Shown: one piece after another, positions 52,270-64,000 of the stretch
How positions within the stretch are numbered: the stretch's first letter is position 1
Layout of the letters: each line of letters opens with the position of its first letter
DNA from: Thinopyrum elongatum
Taxonomy: Eukaryota > Streptophyta > Magnoliopsida > Poales > Poaceae
Reading direction: 5' to 3'
Length of the DNA: 64,000 bases
Assembly (NCBI GenBank): GCA_011799875.1
Contig: CM022302.1
Coordinates: 525,588,228 to 525,652,227 of the forward strand
The notes under the pieces: model-generated
Databases searched by the model: none
Seen by the model: the letters and a program-made list of their open reading frames with translations, nothing else
What the model was told of the DNA's origin: nothing
Translations under genes and position numbers: made by a program

Positions 52270-53767
52270 TGATTTCCAATAAGTTGGTTGCTCGCTCCAT
52301 TGTTCCGGAGAACGGAGGCTTGGTCATCTTGCCCAAGAGGCATGGTTCGCATCTGTCAAATGATTCATAATCAAGAGACTCCAAAAGTCCATCTGCATGG
52401 AGTTTCTTCATGCGCTTAACACCGATATGACCAAGGCGGCAGTGCCACAAGTATGTGGGACTATCGTTATCAACTTTACATTTCTTGGCATTCACATTAT
52501 AAACATGTGTAACATCACGTTCGAGATTCAATAAAAATAAACCATTCACCAGCGGGGCATGACCATAAAACATATCTCTCATATAAATAGAACAACCATT
52601 ATTCTCGGATTTAAATGAGTAGCCATCTCGGATTAAACGAGATCCAGACACAATGTTCATGCTCAAAGCTGGTACTAAATAACAATTATTGAGGTTTAAA
52701 ACTAATCCCGTAGGTAGATGCAGAGGTAGCGTGCCGATGGCGATCACATCAACCTTGGAACCATTCCCGACGCACATCGTCACCTCGTCCTTTGCCAGTC
52801 TCCGCTTATTCCGCAGTTCCTGCTTTGAGTTACAAATATGAGCAACCACACCGGTATCAAATACCCAGGAACTACTACGAGTACTGGTAAGGTACACATC
52901 AATTACATGTATATCACATATACCTTTGGTATTGCCGGCCTTCTTGTCCGCTAAGTACTTGGGGCAGTTCCGCTTCCAGTGACCGTTTCCCTTGCAATAA
53001 AAGCACTCAGTCTCAGGCTTGGGTCCATTCTTTGACTTCTTCCCGGCAGCTGGCTTACCGGGCGCGGCAACTCCCTTGCCGTCCTTCTTGAAGTTCTTCT
53101 TACCCTTGCCCTTCTTGAACTTAGTGGTTTTATTCACCATCAACACTTGATGTTCCTTTCTGATCTCTGCCTCCGCTGACTTCAGCATCGCATATACCTC
53201 AGGAATGGTCTTTTCCATCCCCTGCATGTTGAAGTTCATCACAAAGCTCTTGTAGCTAGGTGGAAGCGACTGGAGGATTCTGTCAATGACCGCGTCATCC
53301 GGGAGATTAATCCCCAGCTGAGACAAGCGGCTGTGCAACCCAGACATTTTGAGTATGTGCTCGCTGACAGAACTATTTTCCTCCATCTTACAACTGTAGA
53401 ACTTATCGGAGACTTCATATCTCTCGATCCGGGCATGAGCTTGGAAAACCATTTTCAGCTCTTCGAACATCTCATATGCTCCGTGATGCTCAAAACGCTT
53501 TTGGAGCCCCGGTTCTAAGCTGAAGAGCATGCCGCACTGAACGAAGGAGTAATCATCGGTGCGTGTCTGCCAAACGTTCAAATCGTCTGGCAGTGCTGGG
53601 AGAGCAGGTGGGTCACCTAACGGTGCTTCAAGGACATATGATTTCTTGGCAGCTATGAGGATAATCCTCAGGTTACGGACCCAGTCCGCATAGTTGCTAC
53701 CATCGTCTTTCAGCTTGTTTTTCTCTAGGAACGCGTTGAAGTTGAGGGTAACATTAGCGTTGGCCAT
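52270..53767 (-). CDS. Copia B gag-protease, 3' truncated
   Basis: ATG at 53767 (MANANVTLNFNAF). Gag occupies residues about 1-215, then a Lys-rich linker. The zinc knuckle is C255-C268 (CFYCKGNGHWKRNC), the protease active site Asp-Thr-Gly is at 304-306, and the GAG pre-integrase zinc site is H442, H447, C473, C476. The frame is open but is cut at residue 499 by the A-type LTR. Its natural continuation, the integrase core, is found at 59315 on the far side of the window, meeting the same tgatt. Angela/WIS/BARE-like by overall sequence (from memory). Confidence 0.9.
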
Positions 53768-55040
53768 TTGATCTACAAGATAGATATGTAACATTTAGAC
53801 TAAGTTCATGACAATTAAGTTCATCTAATCAAATTATGTAATGAACTCCCACTCAGATAGACATCCCTCTCGTCATCTAAGTGATACATGATCCGAATCG
53901 ACTAGGCCGTGTCCGATCATCACGTGAGACGGACTAGTCATCAACGGTGAACATCTCCATGTTGATCGTATCTTCTATATGACTCATGTTCGACCTTTCG
54001 GTCTTCCGTGTTCCGAGGCCATGTCTGTACATGCTAGGCTCGTCAAGTAAACCTAAGTGTTTTGCATGTGTAAATCTGGCTTACACCCGTTGTATTCGAA
54101 CATTAGAATCTATCACACCCGATCATCACGTGGTGCTTCGAAACAACGAACCTTCGCAATGGTGCACAGTTAGGGGGAACACTTTCTTGAAATTTTAGCG
54201 AGGGATCATCTTATTTATGCTACCGGCGTTCTAAGCAAATAAGATGCAAAAACATGATAAACATCACATGCAATCAAAATAGTGACATGATATGGCCATT
54301 ATCACTTCGCTCCTTTTGATCTCCATCTTCGGGGCTCCATGATCATCATCGTCACCGGCATGACACCATGATCTCCATCATCATGATCTCCATCATCGTG
54401 TCTTCATGAAGTTGTCTCGCCAACTATTACTTCTACTACTACGGCTAACGGTTAGCAATAAAGTAAAGTAATTACATGGCGAATTTCAATGACACGCAGG
54501 TCATATAATAAATTAAGACAACTCCTATGGCTCCTGCCGGTTGTCATACTCATCGACATGCAAGTCGTGATTCCTATTACAAGAACATGATCATCTCATA
54601 CATCACATATATCATTCATCACATCCTTTGGCCATATCACATCACAAAGCACTTGCTGCAAAAACAAGTTAGACGTCCTCTAATTATTGTTGCAAGTTTT
54701 TTACGTGGCTGCTATAGGTTTCTAGCAAGAACGTTTCTTACCTACGCCAAAACCACAACGTGATATGCCAATTTCTATTTACCCTTCATAAGGACCCTGT
54801 TCATCGAATCCGATCCGACTAAAGTGGGAGAGACAGACACCCGCTAGCCACCTTATGCAACTAGTGCATGTCAGTCGGTGGAACCTGTCTCACGTAAGCG
54901 TACGTGTAAGGTCGGTCCGGGCCGCTTCATCCCACAATGCCGCCGAATCAAGATGAGACTAGTAACGGCAAGAAGATTGACAAATCGACGCTCACAACTA
55001 CTTTGTGTTCTACTCGTGCAAGATACTACGCATAAACCTG
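53768..55040 (-). other. Copia B untranslated leader
   Basis: Region between primer-binding site and gag ATG; no long ORF. It contains CATCATGATCTCC-type repeats (about 54310-54400). Long leaders of this kind are usual in BARE-like elements and would hold packaging signals. Confidence 0.65.
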
Positions 55041-55053
55041 GCTCTGATACCAC
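55041..55053 (-). other. Primer-binding site, Copia B
   Basis: Minus strand GTGGTATCAGAGC directly after the LTR; complementary to initiator tRNA-Met. Confidence 0.9.
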
Positions 55054-56768
55054 TGTTGGGGATCGTAGCAGAATTTTAAAATTTTCTACGCATCACCAAG
55101 ATCAATCTATGGAGTCATCTAGCAACGAGAGAGGGGAGTGCATCTACATACCCTTGTAGATCGCGAGCGGAAGCGTTCAAGAGAACGGGGTTGATGGAGT
55201 CGTACTCGTCGTGATCCAAATCACCGATGACCGAGCGCCGAACGGACGGCACCTCCGTGTTCAACACACGTACGGTTGGGAGAGACGTCTCCTCCTTCTT
55301 GATCCAGCAAGGGGGAAGGAGAGGTTGATGAGGATCCAGCAGCACGACGGCGTGGTGGTGGAAGCAGCAGGATCTCGGCAGGGCTTCACCAAGCACCAAC
55401 GAGAGGGAGAGGTGTCACGGGAGGAGAGGGAGGCGCCAGGGGCTGGGGTGTGTCCTCCCTCCCACCCCTCCACTATTTATAGGGGGAAGGGGAGAGGGGG
55501 CCGGCCCCCTCAGATCCAATCTGAGGGGAGGGGCGGCGGCCAAGGGGTGGCTTGCCCCCCAAGCCAGGTGGAGGCGCCCCCCCACCCCTAGGGTTCCCAA
55601 CCCTAGGCGCAGGGGAGGCCCATAGGGGGGCGCACCAGCCCACCAGGGGCTGGTTCCCTTCCCACTTCAGCCCATGGGGCCCTCCGGGATAGGTGGCCCC
55701 ACCCGGTGGACCCCCGGGACCCTTCCGGTGGTCCCGGTACAATACCGATTACCCCCGAAACCTTCCCGGTGGCCGAAACTGGACTTCCTATATACAATTC
55801 TTTACCTCCGGACCATTCCGGAACTCCTCGTGACGTCCGGGATCTCATCCGGGACTCCGAACAACTTTCGGGTTACCGCATACTAATATCTCTACAACCC
55901 TAGCGTCACCGAACCTTAAGTGTGTAGACCCTACGGGTTCGGGAGACACGCAGACATGACCGAGACGACTCTCCGGTCAATAACCAACAGCGGGATCTGG
56001 ATACCCATGTTGGCTCCCACATGCTCCACGATGATCTCATCGGATGAACCACGATGTCGAGGATTCAATCAATCCCGTACGCAATTCCCTTTGTCTATCG
56101 GTACGATACTTGCCCGAGATTCGATCGTCCGTATACCGATACCTTGTTCAATCTCATTACCGGCAAGTCTCTTTACTCGTTTCCGTAACACATCATCCTG
56201 TGAACAACTCCTTGATCACATTGAGCTCATTATGATGATGTCCTACCGAGTGGGCCCAGAGGTACCTCTCCGTCACACGGAGTGACAAATCCCAGTCTCG
56301 ATTCGTGCCAACCCAACAGACACTTTCGGAGATACCCGTAGTGCACCTTTATAGCCACCCAGTTACGTTGTGACGTTTGGTACACCCAAAGCACTCCTAC
56401 GGTATCCGGGAGTTGCACAATCTCATGGTCTAAGGAAAAGTTACTTGACATTGGAAAAGCTTTAGCAAACGAACTACACGAACTAGTGCTAGGCTTAGGA
56501 TTGGGTCTTGTCCATCACATCATTCTCCTAATGATGTGATCCCGTTATCAATGACATCCAATGTCCATGGTCAGGAAACCGTAACCATCTATTGATCAAC
56601 GAGCTAGTCAACTAGAGGCTTACTAGGGACATGATGTGGTCTATGTATTCACACATGTATTACGATTTCCGGATAACACAATTATAGCATGAATAACAGA
56701 CAATTATCATGAACAAGGAAATATAATAATAACCATTTTATTATTGCCTCTAGGGCATATTTCCAACA
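55054..56768 (-). repeat. 5' LTR of Copia B
   Basis: 1715 bp, minus-strand start TGTTGGAAATATGCCC and end CCCCAACA. Start sequence and length fit the Angela/WIS/BARE group. A minus-strand TATA box CTATAAATAG is at 55473-55482. The primer site on its left proves it is a 5' LTR. No polypurine tract touches its right side. Confidence 0.9.
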
Positions 56769-56964
56769 GTTTTATCTTTATCTTTTGGGTTACTTTTGGT
56801 AAACTGAATGTAGCTGCTTATGATGTGATGAACTGAATCTATGGTAGTAATGTATTATGCTATCTATATTTGTCTGTCTTTAAATTTGCCTGTGGTGTAT
56901 GGTATGTTCTATTTAGATGTTGTGAGCTATGAGTTTAGGTGCTGCAATGATCACACATGCTACT
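56769..56964 (+). other. Unassigned 196 bp between Copia B LTR and pol
   Basis: Not a polypurine tract and not recognisable RNase H. It is either the original flank of Copia B or filler at a rearrangement junction. Confidence 0.45.
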
Positions 56965-59315
56965 TCAGTGTTGCTTCACGTATGGAGTTGAAGGGACGCT
57001 TGATATGCCTGGTCTTCTTGTGAAACCTGGGCTCCTTGGCAAGGGCAATAGCTCCAGTGTTATCACAGAAGAGAGCCATTGGACCCGACGCATTTGGAAT
57101 GACTCCTAGGTCGGTGATGAACTCCTTCATCCATACTGCTTCGTGTGCTGCCTCCGAGGCTGCTATGTACTCCGCTTCGCATGTAGATCCCGCCACGACG
57201 CTTTGCTTGCAACTGCACCAGCTTACCGCTCCACCATTCAAAATATACACGTATCCGGTTTGTGACTTGGAGTCATCCAGATCTGTGTCGAAGCTAGCGT
57301 CGACGTAACCCTTTACGACGAGCTCTTCGTCACCTCCATATACGAGAAACATATCCTTAGTCCTTTTCAGGTACTTCAGGATGTTCTTGACCGCTGTCCA
57401 GTGTTCCTTGCCAGGATTACTTTGGTAACTACCTACCAAACTTACTACAAGGTTTACATCAGGTCTGGTACACAGCATGGCATACATAATAGACCCTATG
57501 GCTGAGGCATAGGGGATGACACTCATCTCTTCTATATCTTCTGCCGTGGTCGGGCATTGAGCCGTGCTCAATCTCACACCTTGCAATACAGGCAAGAACC
57601 CCTTCTTGGACTGATCCATATTGAACTTCTTCAATATCTTATCAAGGTATGTGCTTTGCGAAAGACCTATGAGGCGTCTCGATCTATCCCTATAGATCTT
57701 GATGCCTAATATATAAGCAGCTTCTCCAAGGTCCTTCATTGAAAAACACTTCTTCAAGTAGGCCTTTATACTTTCCAAGAATTCTATATCATTTCCCATC
57801 AGCAGTATGTCATCCACATATAATATGAGAAATGCTACAGAGCTCCCACTCACTTTCTTGTAAACACAGGCTTCTCCATAAGTCTGTGTGAACCCAAACG
57901 CTTTGATCATCTCATCAAAGCGAATGTTCCAACTCCGAGATGCTTGCACCAGCCCATAGATTGAGCGCTGGAGCTTGCATACCTTGTCAGCATTCTCAGG
58001 GTCGACAAAACCTTCCGGTTGCATCATATACAACTCTTCCTTAAGAAAACCATTAAGGAATGCCGTTTTGACGTCCATTTGCCATATCTCATAATCATAG
58101 TATGCGGCAATTGCTAACATGATTCTGACGGATTTCAGCTTCGCTACGGGTGAGAAAGTCTCATCGTAGTCAACCCCTTGAACTTGTCGATAACCCTTAG
58201 CGACAAGCCGAGCCTTATAGATGGTCACATTACCATCCGCGTCAGTCTTCTTCTTAAAGATCCATTTATTTTCTATGGCTTGCCGATCATCGGGCAAGTC
58301 AGTCAAAGTCCATACTTCGTTTTCATACATGGATCCTATCTCGGATTTCATGGCTTCAAGCCATTTGTCGGAATCCGGGCCCGCCATCGCTTCTTCATAG
58401 TTCGAAGGTTCACTGTTGTCTAACAACATGATTTCCAGGACAAGATTGCCGTACCACTCTGGTGCGGAACGTGTCCTTGTGGACCTTCGAAGTTCAGTGG
58501 TAGCTTGATCATGATCATTATCATTAACTTCCTCTCTAGCCGGTGCAGGCTCCACAGAAACATTTTCCTGTGCTGCGCTACTCTCCGGTTCGAGGGTCAT
58601 CTCATCAAGCTCCACTTTCCTCCCACTTACTTCTTTCGAGAGAAACTCTTTCTCTAGAAAGGATCCATTCCTGGCAACAAAGATCTTGCCCTCGGATCTT
58701 AGGTAGAAGGTATACCCAATAGTTTCCTTAGGGTATCCTATGAATACGCATTTTTCCGACTTGGGTTCGAGCTTCTCTGGTTGAAGTTTCTTCACATAAG
58801 CATCGCATCCCCAAACTTTCAGAAACGACAGCTTAGGTTTCTTCCCAAACCATAATTCATACGGTGTCGTCTCAACAGATTTTGACGGTGCCCTATTTAA
58901 AGTGAATGCGGCAGTCTCTAAAGCATAACCCCAAAAAGATAGCGGTAAATTGGTAAGAGACATCATAGATCGCACCATATCCAATAGAGTGCGATTACGA
59001 CGTTCGGACACACCGTTACGCTGAGGTGTTCCAGGCGGCGTGAGTTGTGAAACAATTCCACATTTTCTTAAGTGCGTGCCAAATTCATGACTCAAATATT
59101 CTCCTCCACGATCTGATCGCAAGAACTTTATTTTCTTGTCACGTTGATTCTCAACCTCATTCTGAAATTCCTTGAACTTTTCAAAGGTCTCAGACTTGTG
59201 CTTCATCAAGTAGACATACCCATATCTACTCAAGTCATCGGTGAGGGTGAGAACATAACGATAACCACCGCGAGCCTCAACACTCATTGGACCACACACA
59301 TCAGTATGTATGATT
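56960..59315 (-). pseudogene. Copia B pol (integrase-RT-RNase H), truncated at both ends
   Basis: Real coding starts at 59315 with IHTDVCGPM. The 50 residues before it are LTR read-through. Integrase carries Asp in HTDVCGPM, Asp in RSDRGGEY and Glu in GVSERRNRT. RT has QMDVKTAFLNG and LYVDDILLMG. RNase H has VDASFDT, CEAEYIAAS and FCDNTGAIAL. The frame is open throughout but ends at about 56965, inside the last part of RNase H. It is the missing continuation of the gag-protease frame at 52270-53767, displaced to the wrong side. Confidence 0.88.
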
Positions 59316-61460
59316 TGTAAGGGAACGCGACAGAAAACGAAAATTTTCGGTATAGCGAGCACGCCCAGGACCACTATGGAGACTGCATACAAGGTTTGAT
59401 CTGATCCGTACCGACTCGAAGCGCAGCGGAAGAAGAGTCGGTGGTGATCGTTGGTGCAGATCCCCACAGCTAGGATTTACAACCTCCCAACCGCGAGGAT
59501 GTACTCCCTCGTCGGACAGCCCTTCGGGAGGCGGTCGGACAGTCCCTCGGGAGGCGGTCGGACAGTCCCCCGGACGATGTCGCGGACAGCCCTTCGGGAG
59601 GACCCTCGAAACTCGAACGGAGACTCGGACAGCCCTTCGGGAGGACACTCGAACAGCCCCTCGGGCAAAAGACCGAAACTACGACCTCTCTACGGGGTTG
59701 CACACATACGGTGTCAGCTATCCGGCAGGGCTTCGCCGTCCAGAACTAGTTCCTGCCGGAACCCAGACAGCCTTTCGGCTCTACGAAACTCTTTTCGTGG
59801 GAGGGAGAGAAGAAGCCAGATAATGCATGGCATGTGTATGAGAGCAAGGGATGAGGTTTGTGGGCAGCCCACTCTCCTCTATTTATAGGAAAACCAAGGG
59901 GTAAAGTTGGCATTCACAAATACCAAAAGTACCCCCACTTTATGTCATTTACATAAAGAATAAAGCAAAAAGGAGTGCCATGTGGAGCTCCATGGAGCTC
60001 CACCCTCCATGGCCGGCCACCCCTTGGGGGGGCCCCCCAAGGGGGCTTCCTTAGTGCCCAAGGCTTCTAGAAGCCTTTTGGGAAAATTCCCAAAAGGTGC
60101 TTTCCATAAAAATTCCCAAAAAGCACTTTCACTATTCACGATGACATTTTTCAGCGTCCGTACGAACTAAAAATATTTATGTGGGCTTAGAACATTTCTA
60201 GTACCCACTAAAATAATTTTCAATGCGTTCTGGAACAATTCCACATTAGTGATTTCATCTGCGAAAAAGCATCTGAAGCGGTTCCGGCAGCTCCGAAACA
60301 TTTCCGGTTTTTATCCCCGAAAATTCCAGAAAGTTTCCAGAATAATTCTGGCACCCTCCAAGAATTATCAGGGGCATCCCGAAACCAATTTGACTTAATG
60401 GAATACCCCAAAACAACTTTTCAGTTTCACCAAAACTCATCCGGTGTTCTCTCTGCGGAACTTTTCCGCTGTCCGAAACTTTTTTTGGTGTCCGAAACTT
60501 TTTCGGTGATTTTCTCTCAGACTCCCTGTCTAGTATTCAGCAGATAGATGACCCTTAAGCGTGTGACCCTATAGGTTCGGTGAAGTATAGACATGACCCG
60601 GAACCCCTTCCGATCAATGATCAACATCGGAGCCGTGGACACCCATATTAACCCCTATACCCACACGAATGATTATTCGAGTGAACCTCCAGTTGCTGTG
60701 TGCTATTCCTATTGCTTCGCGATATGTCACAAACACCCGAGGTGAGATTTATTGCATCCCCGTGGATCAACAAATTTGTCCACTATGCAAGTTACCTCGT
60801 TACCGGTTTTGTTCTCTTTTCTCGTTTCTGTGTTTTCGGCATCCCAGTGATCAAATCACAAGGTGTCTGGCCAGACGATGATGGATACCGTAACACCGAG
60901 AGGGCCCGAGAATATCTCTCCATCGTCGGAGGAGCAAATCCCAATCTTGAGCTATCTCGTTACTTGCCATACTTTTCCGTGAACCCGTAAGCCGCCGTAA
61001 TAGCCACCCAGTTACGCATGACGTTTAACAAACCCCAAAGTTCACAAAGCAAGTACGAAGGAACTCAATACTCTCATGGTCTAAGGAATTATGCAAACAT
61101 TAACTATCTCTATGTTAAGAACCATAAACTTGTAACGATAGAAACTCATAGCATAACATCAATCTGGGTCGATTCAACACAAGTGTTCTATCAACATCGT
61201 GCCCTCAAAATTGCTGGCATAGCCATGCCCATGATCAGGAAAACAGGATCATCATGCAATACTTGAGCCAGTCTTAGAGGCAAGACTAGGAATACATTTT
61301 ACCGTTTATTATACCACACGTGCACATGAGTTTCCCTCCGAGCCTCGTGTTATTGCAGACTCGAGAATCATAGCAGTTATAGCATGGAACATAAACATTC
61401 ATTACAAACTTGGAGATACAAAATAACGGTTGTTACTGCCTCTAGGGCATATCTCCTACA
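59316..61460 (-). repeat. 3' LTR of Copia A (LTR2)
   Basis: 2145 bp, same family as 50145-52269. The outer end at 59316 touches tgatt of Copia B. The inner end at 61460 touches a purine tract. It has an extra copy of a GGAGGCGGTCGGACAGTCCC unit near 59535 and a distinct central block around 59855-60240. A TATA box (minus CTATAAATAG) is at 59879-59888. Confidence 0.92.
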
Positions 61461-61478
61461 GACTCCCACTTGCACTAG
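61461..61478 (-). other. Polypurine tract of Copia A
   Basis: Minus strand CTAGTGCAAGTGGGAGTC directly before the 3' LTR, in the style of BARE-like elements. Confidence 0.7.
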
Positions 61479-61491
61479 AGTCATAACCCAG

Positions 61492-64000
61492 TTACATGGC
61501 TTCCCTAACACCAATGGCTATCCGGTGTTGCTCATGCTTTGCTCGTGGTAGAGGCTTTGTCATCGGGTCTGACACATTCAGATCCGTGTGAACTTTGCTT
61601 ACTTTCACTAAACCCTCTTCGACATGATGTCGAATGAGTTTATATTTGCGTTGAATATGTCTTGTCTTATGGTGCGAACTTGGCTCCCTTGCCTGAGCCA
61701 CGGCACCACTATTATCACAATAGATCTCCACCGGGTCCAGAGCACTTGGAACCACACCAAGGTCTTCAAGAAATTGCTTGATCCATACCGCCTCCTTGGA
61801 GGCTTCTGAAGCTGCAACATACTCCGCCTCCGTCGTAGAATCTGCCACAGTCTTTTGTTTGGAACTTTTCCAATCAACTGCGCCACCGTTCAACATGAAA
61901 ACATAGCCTGATTGAGATTTGAAGTCATCTGGGTCAGTCATGAAGCCTGCATCAGTGTAACCACTTACAATGAGCTCTTCATCACCTCCGTACACAAGGA
62001 GTAAATCCTTGGTCCGTCTGAGGTACTTAAGAATACCCTTGACTGCGGCCCAGTGTTCCAATCCTGGATCACTTTGGTACCGGCTGCTAACACTTAGCGC
62101 ATAGGAAACATCCGGTCTTGTACATAGCATGGCATACATAATAGAACCAACTGCCGAGGCATATGGAACATCATTTATTTGTACTCGCTCATCGAGAGTT
62201 CGAGGACTCTGATTCTTGCAAAGCACTGTGCCAGGTGACATGGGGAGTAGGCCTTTCTTGGAGTTCTCCATGTTGAACCTTTTCAACACCTTGTCAATGT
62301 ACGTGCTTTGGCTAAGCGCTATCAGGCGTTTTGATCTATCTCTATAGATTCTGATGCCCAATACATATGCTGCTTCGCCTAAGTCTTTCATTGAAAACCT
62401 TTTCTTCAATGATTCTTTTATTTCGCTAAGAAAATTCATGTCATTTCCAATCAATAATATGTCATCCACATACAAGATTAGAAATGCTTTTGCGCTCCCA
62501 CTAAACTTCTTGTAAACACAAGATTCTTCGTCATTCCTGATGAAGCCAAACTCTTTGACCACTTCATCAAAACGAATGTTCCAGCTCCTTGATGCTTGCT
62601 TCAGACCATAAATAGCTTTCTGAAGTTTGCATACCTTTCCAGCATCCTCATGAATGACAAAACCTTCCGGCTGTATCATGTATACATCCTCTTTGAGGTT
62701 TCCATTTAGGAAAGCCGTTTTGACATCCATCTGCCATATTTCATAGTCGAAATAAGCAGCAATTGCTAGCAATATCCGAACAGACCTAAGCATAGCTACG
62801 GGCGAGAAAGTCTCGTCGTAGTCCACTCCTGGAACTTGCATAAACCCTTTCGCGACAAGTCTAGCTTTGTGGATAGTAATGTTACCATCCGCGTCCGTCT
62901 TCTTTTTGAAAATCCATTTACAACCAATCGGCTTTACGCCTTCTGGAAGTTCTTCCAAGTTCCAAACTTGGTTTTCGTACATGGATTCCATTTCGGATCT
63001 CATGGCCTTGTGCCATTCCTTTGAGCTGGGCCCCACCATCGCTTCCTTGTAGTGCGCAGGTTCATCGTCTTCAAGAATGAAGATTTCGTTATGAAACCAC
63101 TCAGGTGGCTGGATAGCCCTGCCTGATCTGCGCGGTTCAGTTACAACATTGTTTGAAGTCCCCGCATCATATGCGATAACTTCCAGCTCAGTTGTAGGGA
63201 TAATTAGCGGAATCTCTTCCGGTTCCTTAGCCATATCAACGGTTGCCGAAGATTCACTAATCTCATTAAGTTGTACTGTCCTCCCACTCACTTCTTTTGC
63301 GAGAAACTCTTTCTCAAGAAATTGTCCATTTCTGGCAACAAACACTTTGTTATCGGACGGGTGGTAGAAGGAATACCCAATTGTTTCCTTGGGATAACCT
63401 ACAAAGTAACATTTGTCTGATCTGGGATCAAGTTTGGTAGGTTGTAAACGTTTTACGTATACCTCACAACCCCAAATCCTGAGATGCGACAAACCGGGTT
63501 TCTTCCCGTTCCATAACTCATATGGTGTCGTCTCAACAGATTTAGACGGTGCTCTGTTAAGTGTGTGAGTGGCAGTTTCTAGTGCATGACCCCAAAAGTA
63601 CAATGGCAGATCTGTAAGAGACATCATCGACCTTACCATGTCTAACAGGGTTCGGTTACGTCGTTCCGACACTCCGTTTCTCTGTGGAGTTCCAGGAGGC
63701 GTAAGCTGTGGAACGATTCCACAGTCACTCAGATGTTGGCCAAACTCATGACTAAGATACTCGCCTCCGCGATCAGACCGCAGAAACTTAATCCTTTTGT
63801 CACGATGATTTTCTACCTCATTCTGAAATTCTTTGAACTTTTCAAAGGTTTCCGACTTATGTTTCATTAAGTAGATATATCCATACCGACTTAAATCATC
63901 AGTAAAAGTCACGAAGTAGAAATACCCACCCCGTGCGGCTGTGTTCATTGGATCACATACATCACTATGTATTATTCCCAATAATTCACCCGCCCGTTCA
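61492..64000 (-). CDS. Copia A pol (integrase-RT-RNase H), open to the window edge
   Basis: The frame is open at the right edge of the window and ends at 61492, with no stop or frameshift over at least 835 codons. Integrase: Asp in IHSDVCDPM (Gly of the usual DVCGPM is Asp), Asp in RSDRGGEY, Glu in GVSERRNRT. RT: QMDVKTAFLNG and LYVDDILLIG. RNase [28 protein letters not shown] and a complete C-terminus with DPMTKPLP. Gag, protease and the 5' LTR should lie beyond 64000. The intact frame makes this the best candidate in the window for a recently active element. Confidence 0.92.
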   Translation of the reverse strand, partial: ERAGELLGIIHSDVCDPMNTAARGGYFYFVTFTDDLSRYGYIYLMKHKSETFEKFKEFQNEVENHRDKRIKFLRSDRGGEYLSHEFGQHLSDCGIVPQLTPPGTPQRNGVSERRNRTLLDMVRSMMSLTDLPLYFWGHALETATHTLNRAPSKSVETTPYELWNGKKPGLSHLRIWGCEVYVKRLQPTKLDPRSDKCYFVGYPKETIGYSFYHPSDNKVFVARNGQFLEKEFLAKEVSGRTVQLNEISESSATVDMAKEPEEIPLIIPTTELEVIAYDAGTSNNVVTEPRRSGRAIQPPEWFHNEIFILEDDEPAHYKEAMVGPSSKEWHKAMRSEMESMYENQVWNLEELPEGVKPIGCKWIFKKKTDADGNITIHKARLVAKGFMQVPGVDYDETFSPVAMLRSVRILLAIAAYFDYEIWQMDVKTAFLNGNLKEDVYMIQPEGFVIHEDAGKVCKLQKAIYGLKQASRSWNIRFDEVVKEFGFIRNDEESCVYKKFSGSAKAFLILYVDDILLIGNDMNFLSEIKESLKKRFSMKDLGEAAYVLGIRIYRDRSKRLIALSQSTYIDKVLKRFNMENSKKGLLPMSPGTVLCKNQSPRTLDERVQINDVPYASAVGSIMYAMLCTRPDVSYALSVSSRYQSDPGLEHWAAVKGILKYLRRTKDLLLVYGGDEELIVSGYTDAGFMTDPDDFKSQSGYVFMLNGGAVDWKSSKQKTVADSTTEAEYVAASEASKEAVWIKQFLEDLGVVPSALDPVEIYCDNSGAVAQAREPSSHHKTRHIQRKYKLIRHHVEEGLVKVSKVHTDLNVSDPMTKPLPRAKHEQHRIAIGVREAM

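Noticed and set aside
55211..55848. Pro/Gly-rich frames in the Copia B LTR
   Set aside because: They lie in the U3/R region around the TATA box, overlap in several frames and show no domain.

Overview
The window is nuclear DNA of a grass, almost certainly a Triticeae species (wheat, Aegilops, rye or barley group). The evidence is dense nesting of LTR retrotransposons, Copia LTRs whose ends resemble the Angela/WIS/BARE group, Sirevirus (Maximus-type) Copia elements, a Stowaway MITE, and a host gene with plant-type introns. Nothing bacterial or viral in the free-living sense is present, and I see no rRNA gene, tRNA gene or CRISPR array.

Layout. (1) 1-25001 is a plus-strand chromodomain Gypsy element: the last 214 bp of its 5' LTR, a primer-binding site, an extra ORF, an intact gag-pol ORF, and a 4.2 kb 3' LTR. 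(2) 356-15121 is a minus-strand Sirevirus inserted into the Gypsy leader (target duplication AGGAT), with broken gag, pol and a very large third ORF. (3) 25002-28824 is the 3' part of a second Sirevirus, into which the Gypsy inserted. (4) 28825-31231 is a minus-strand L1-type LINE, itself interrupted by Sirevirus 2 and by a third Sirevirus at 31232-40646 (target duplication AAAGG). The left 40 kb is therefore a four-level nest: LINE > Sirevirus 2 > Gypsy > Sirevirus 1, with Sirevirus 3 in the same LINE.

(5) 40652-47100 holds the only convincing host gene: a promoter with TGGGCCCA and telo-box motifs, a probable 5' UTR intron, and three coding exons with matching splice phases. They encode a 221-residue protein with about four membrane segments. 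Intron 1 carries a 743 bp solo LTR. (6) 47490-50144 is AT-rich repeat DNA with a Stowaway MITE and a mosaic nuclear plastid insert (ndhD, ndhI and petB pieces). (7) 50145-64000 is minus-strand Copia DNA of two related elements, A and B. The two halves of B lie in the wrong order, each abutting an A-type LTR at the same 5-bp TGATT site, so this part is a permuted or duplicated structure.

Working together: each LTR element encodes Gag, protease, integrase, reverse transcriptase and RNase H for its own copying, primed by initiator tRNA-Met. The Sireviruses add a third ORF downstream of pol, and in one of them it looks like a two-exon spliced gene. Their LTRs and third-ORF leaders carry arrays of 13-bp palindromes spaced about two helical turns apart. 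Only the Gypsy gag-pol, the Sirevirus 3 pol (truncated and with an altered active site) and the Copia A pol are long open frames; most other element genes are broken.
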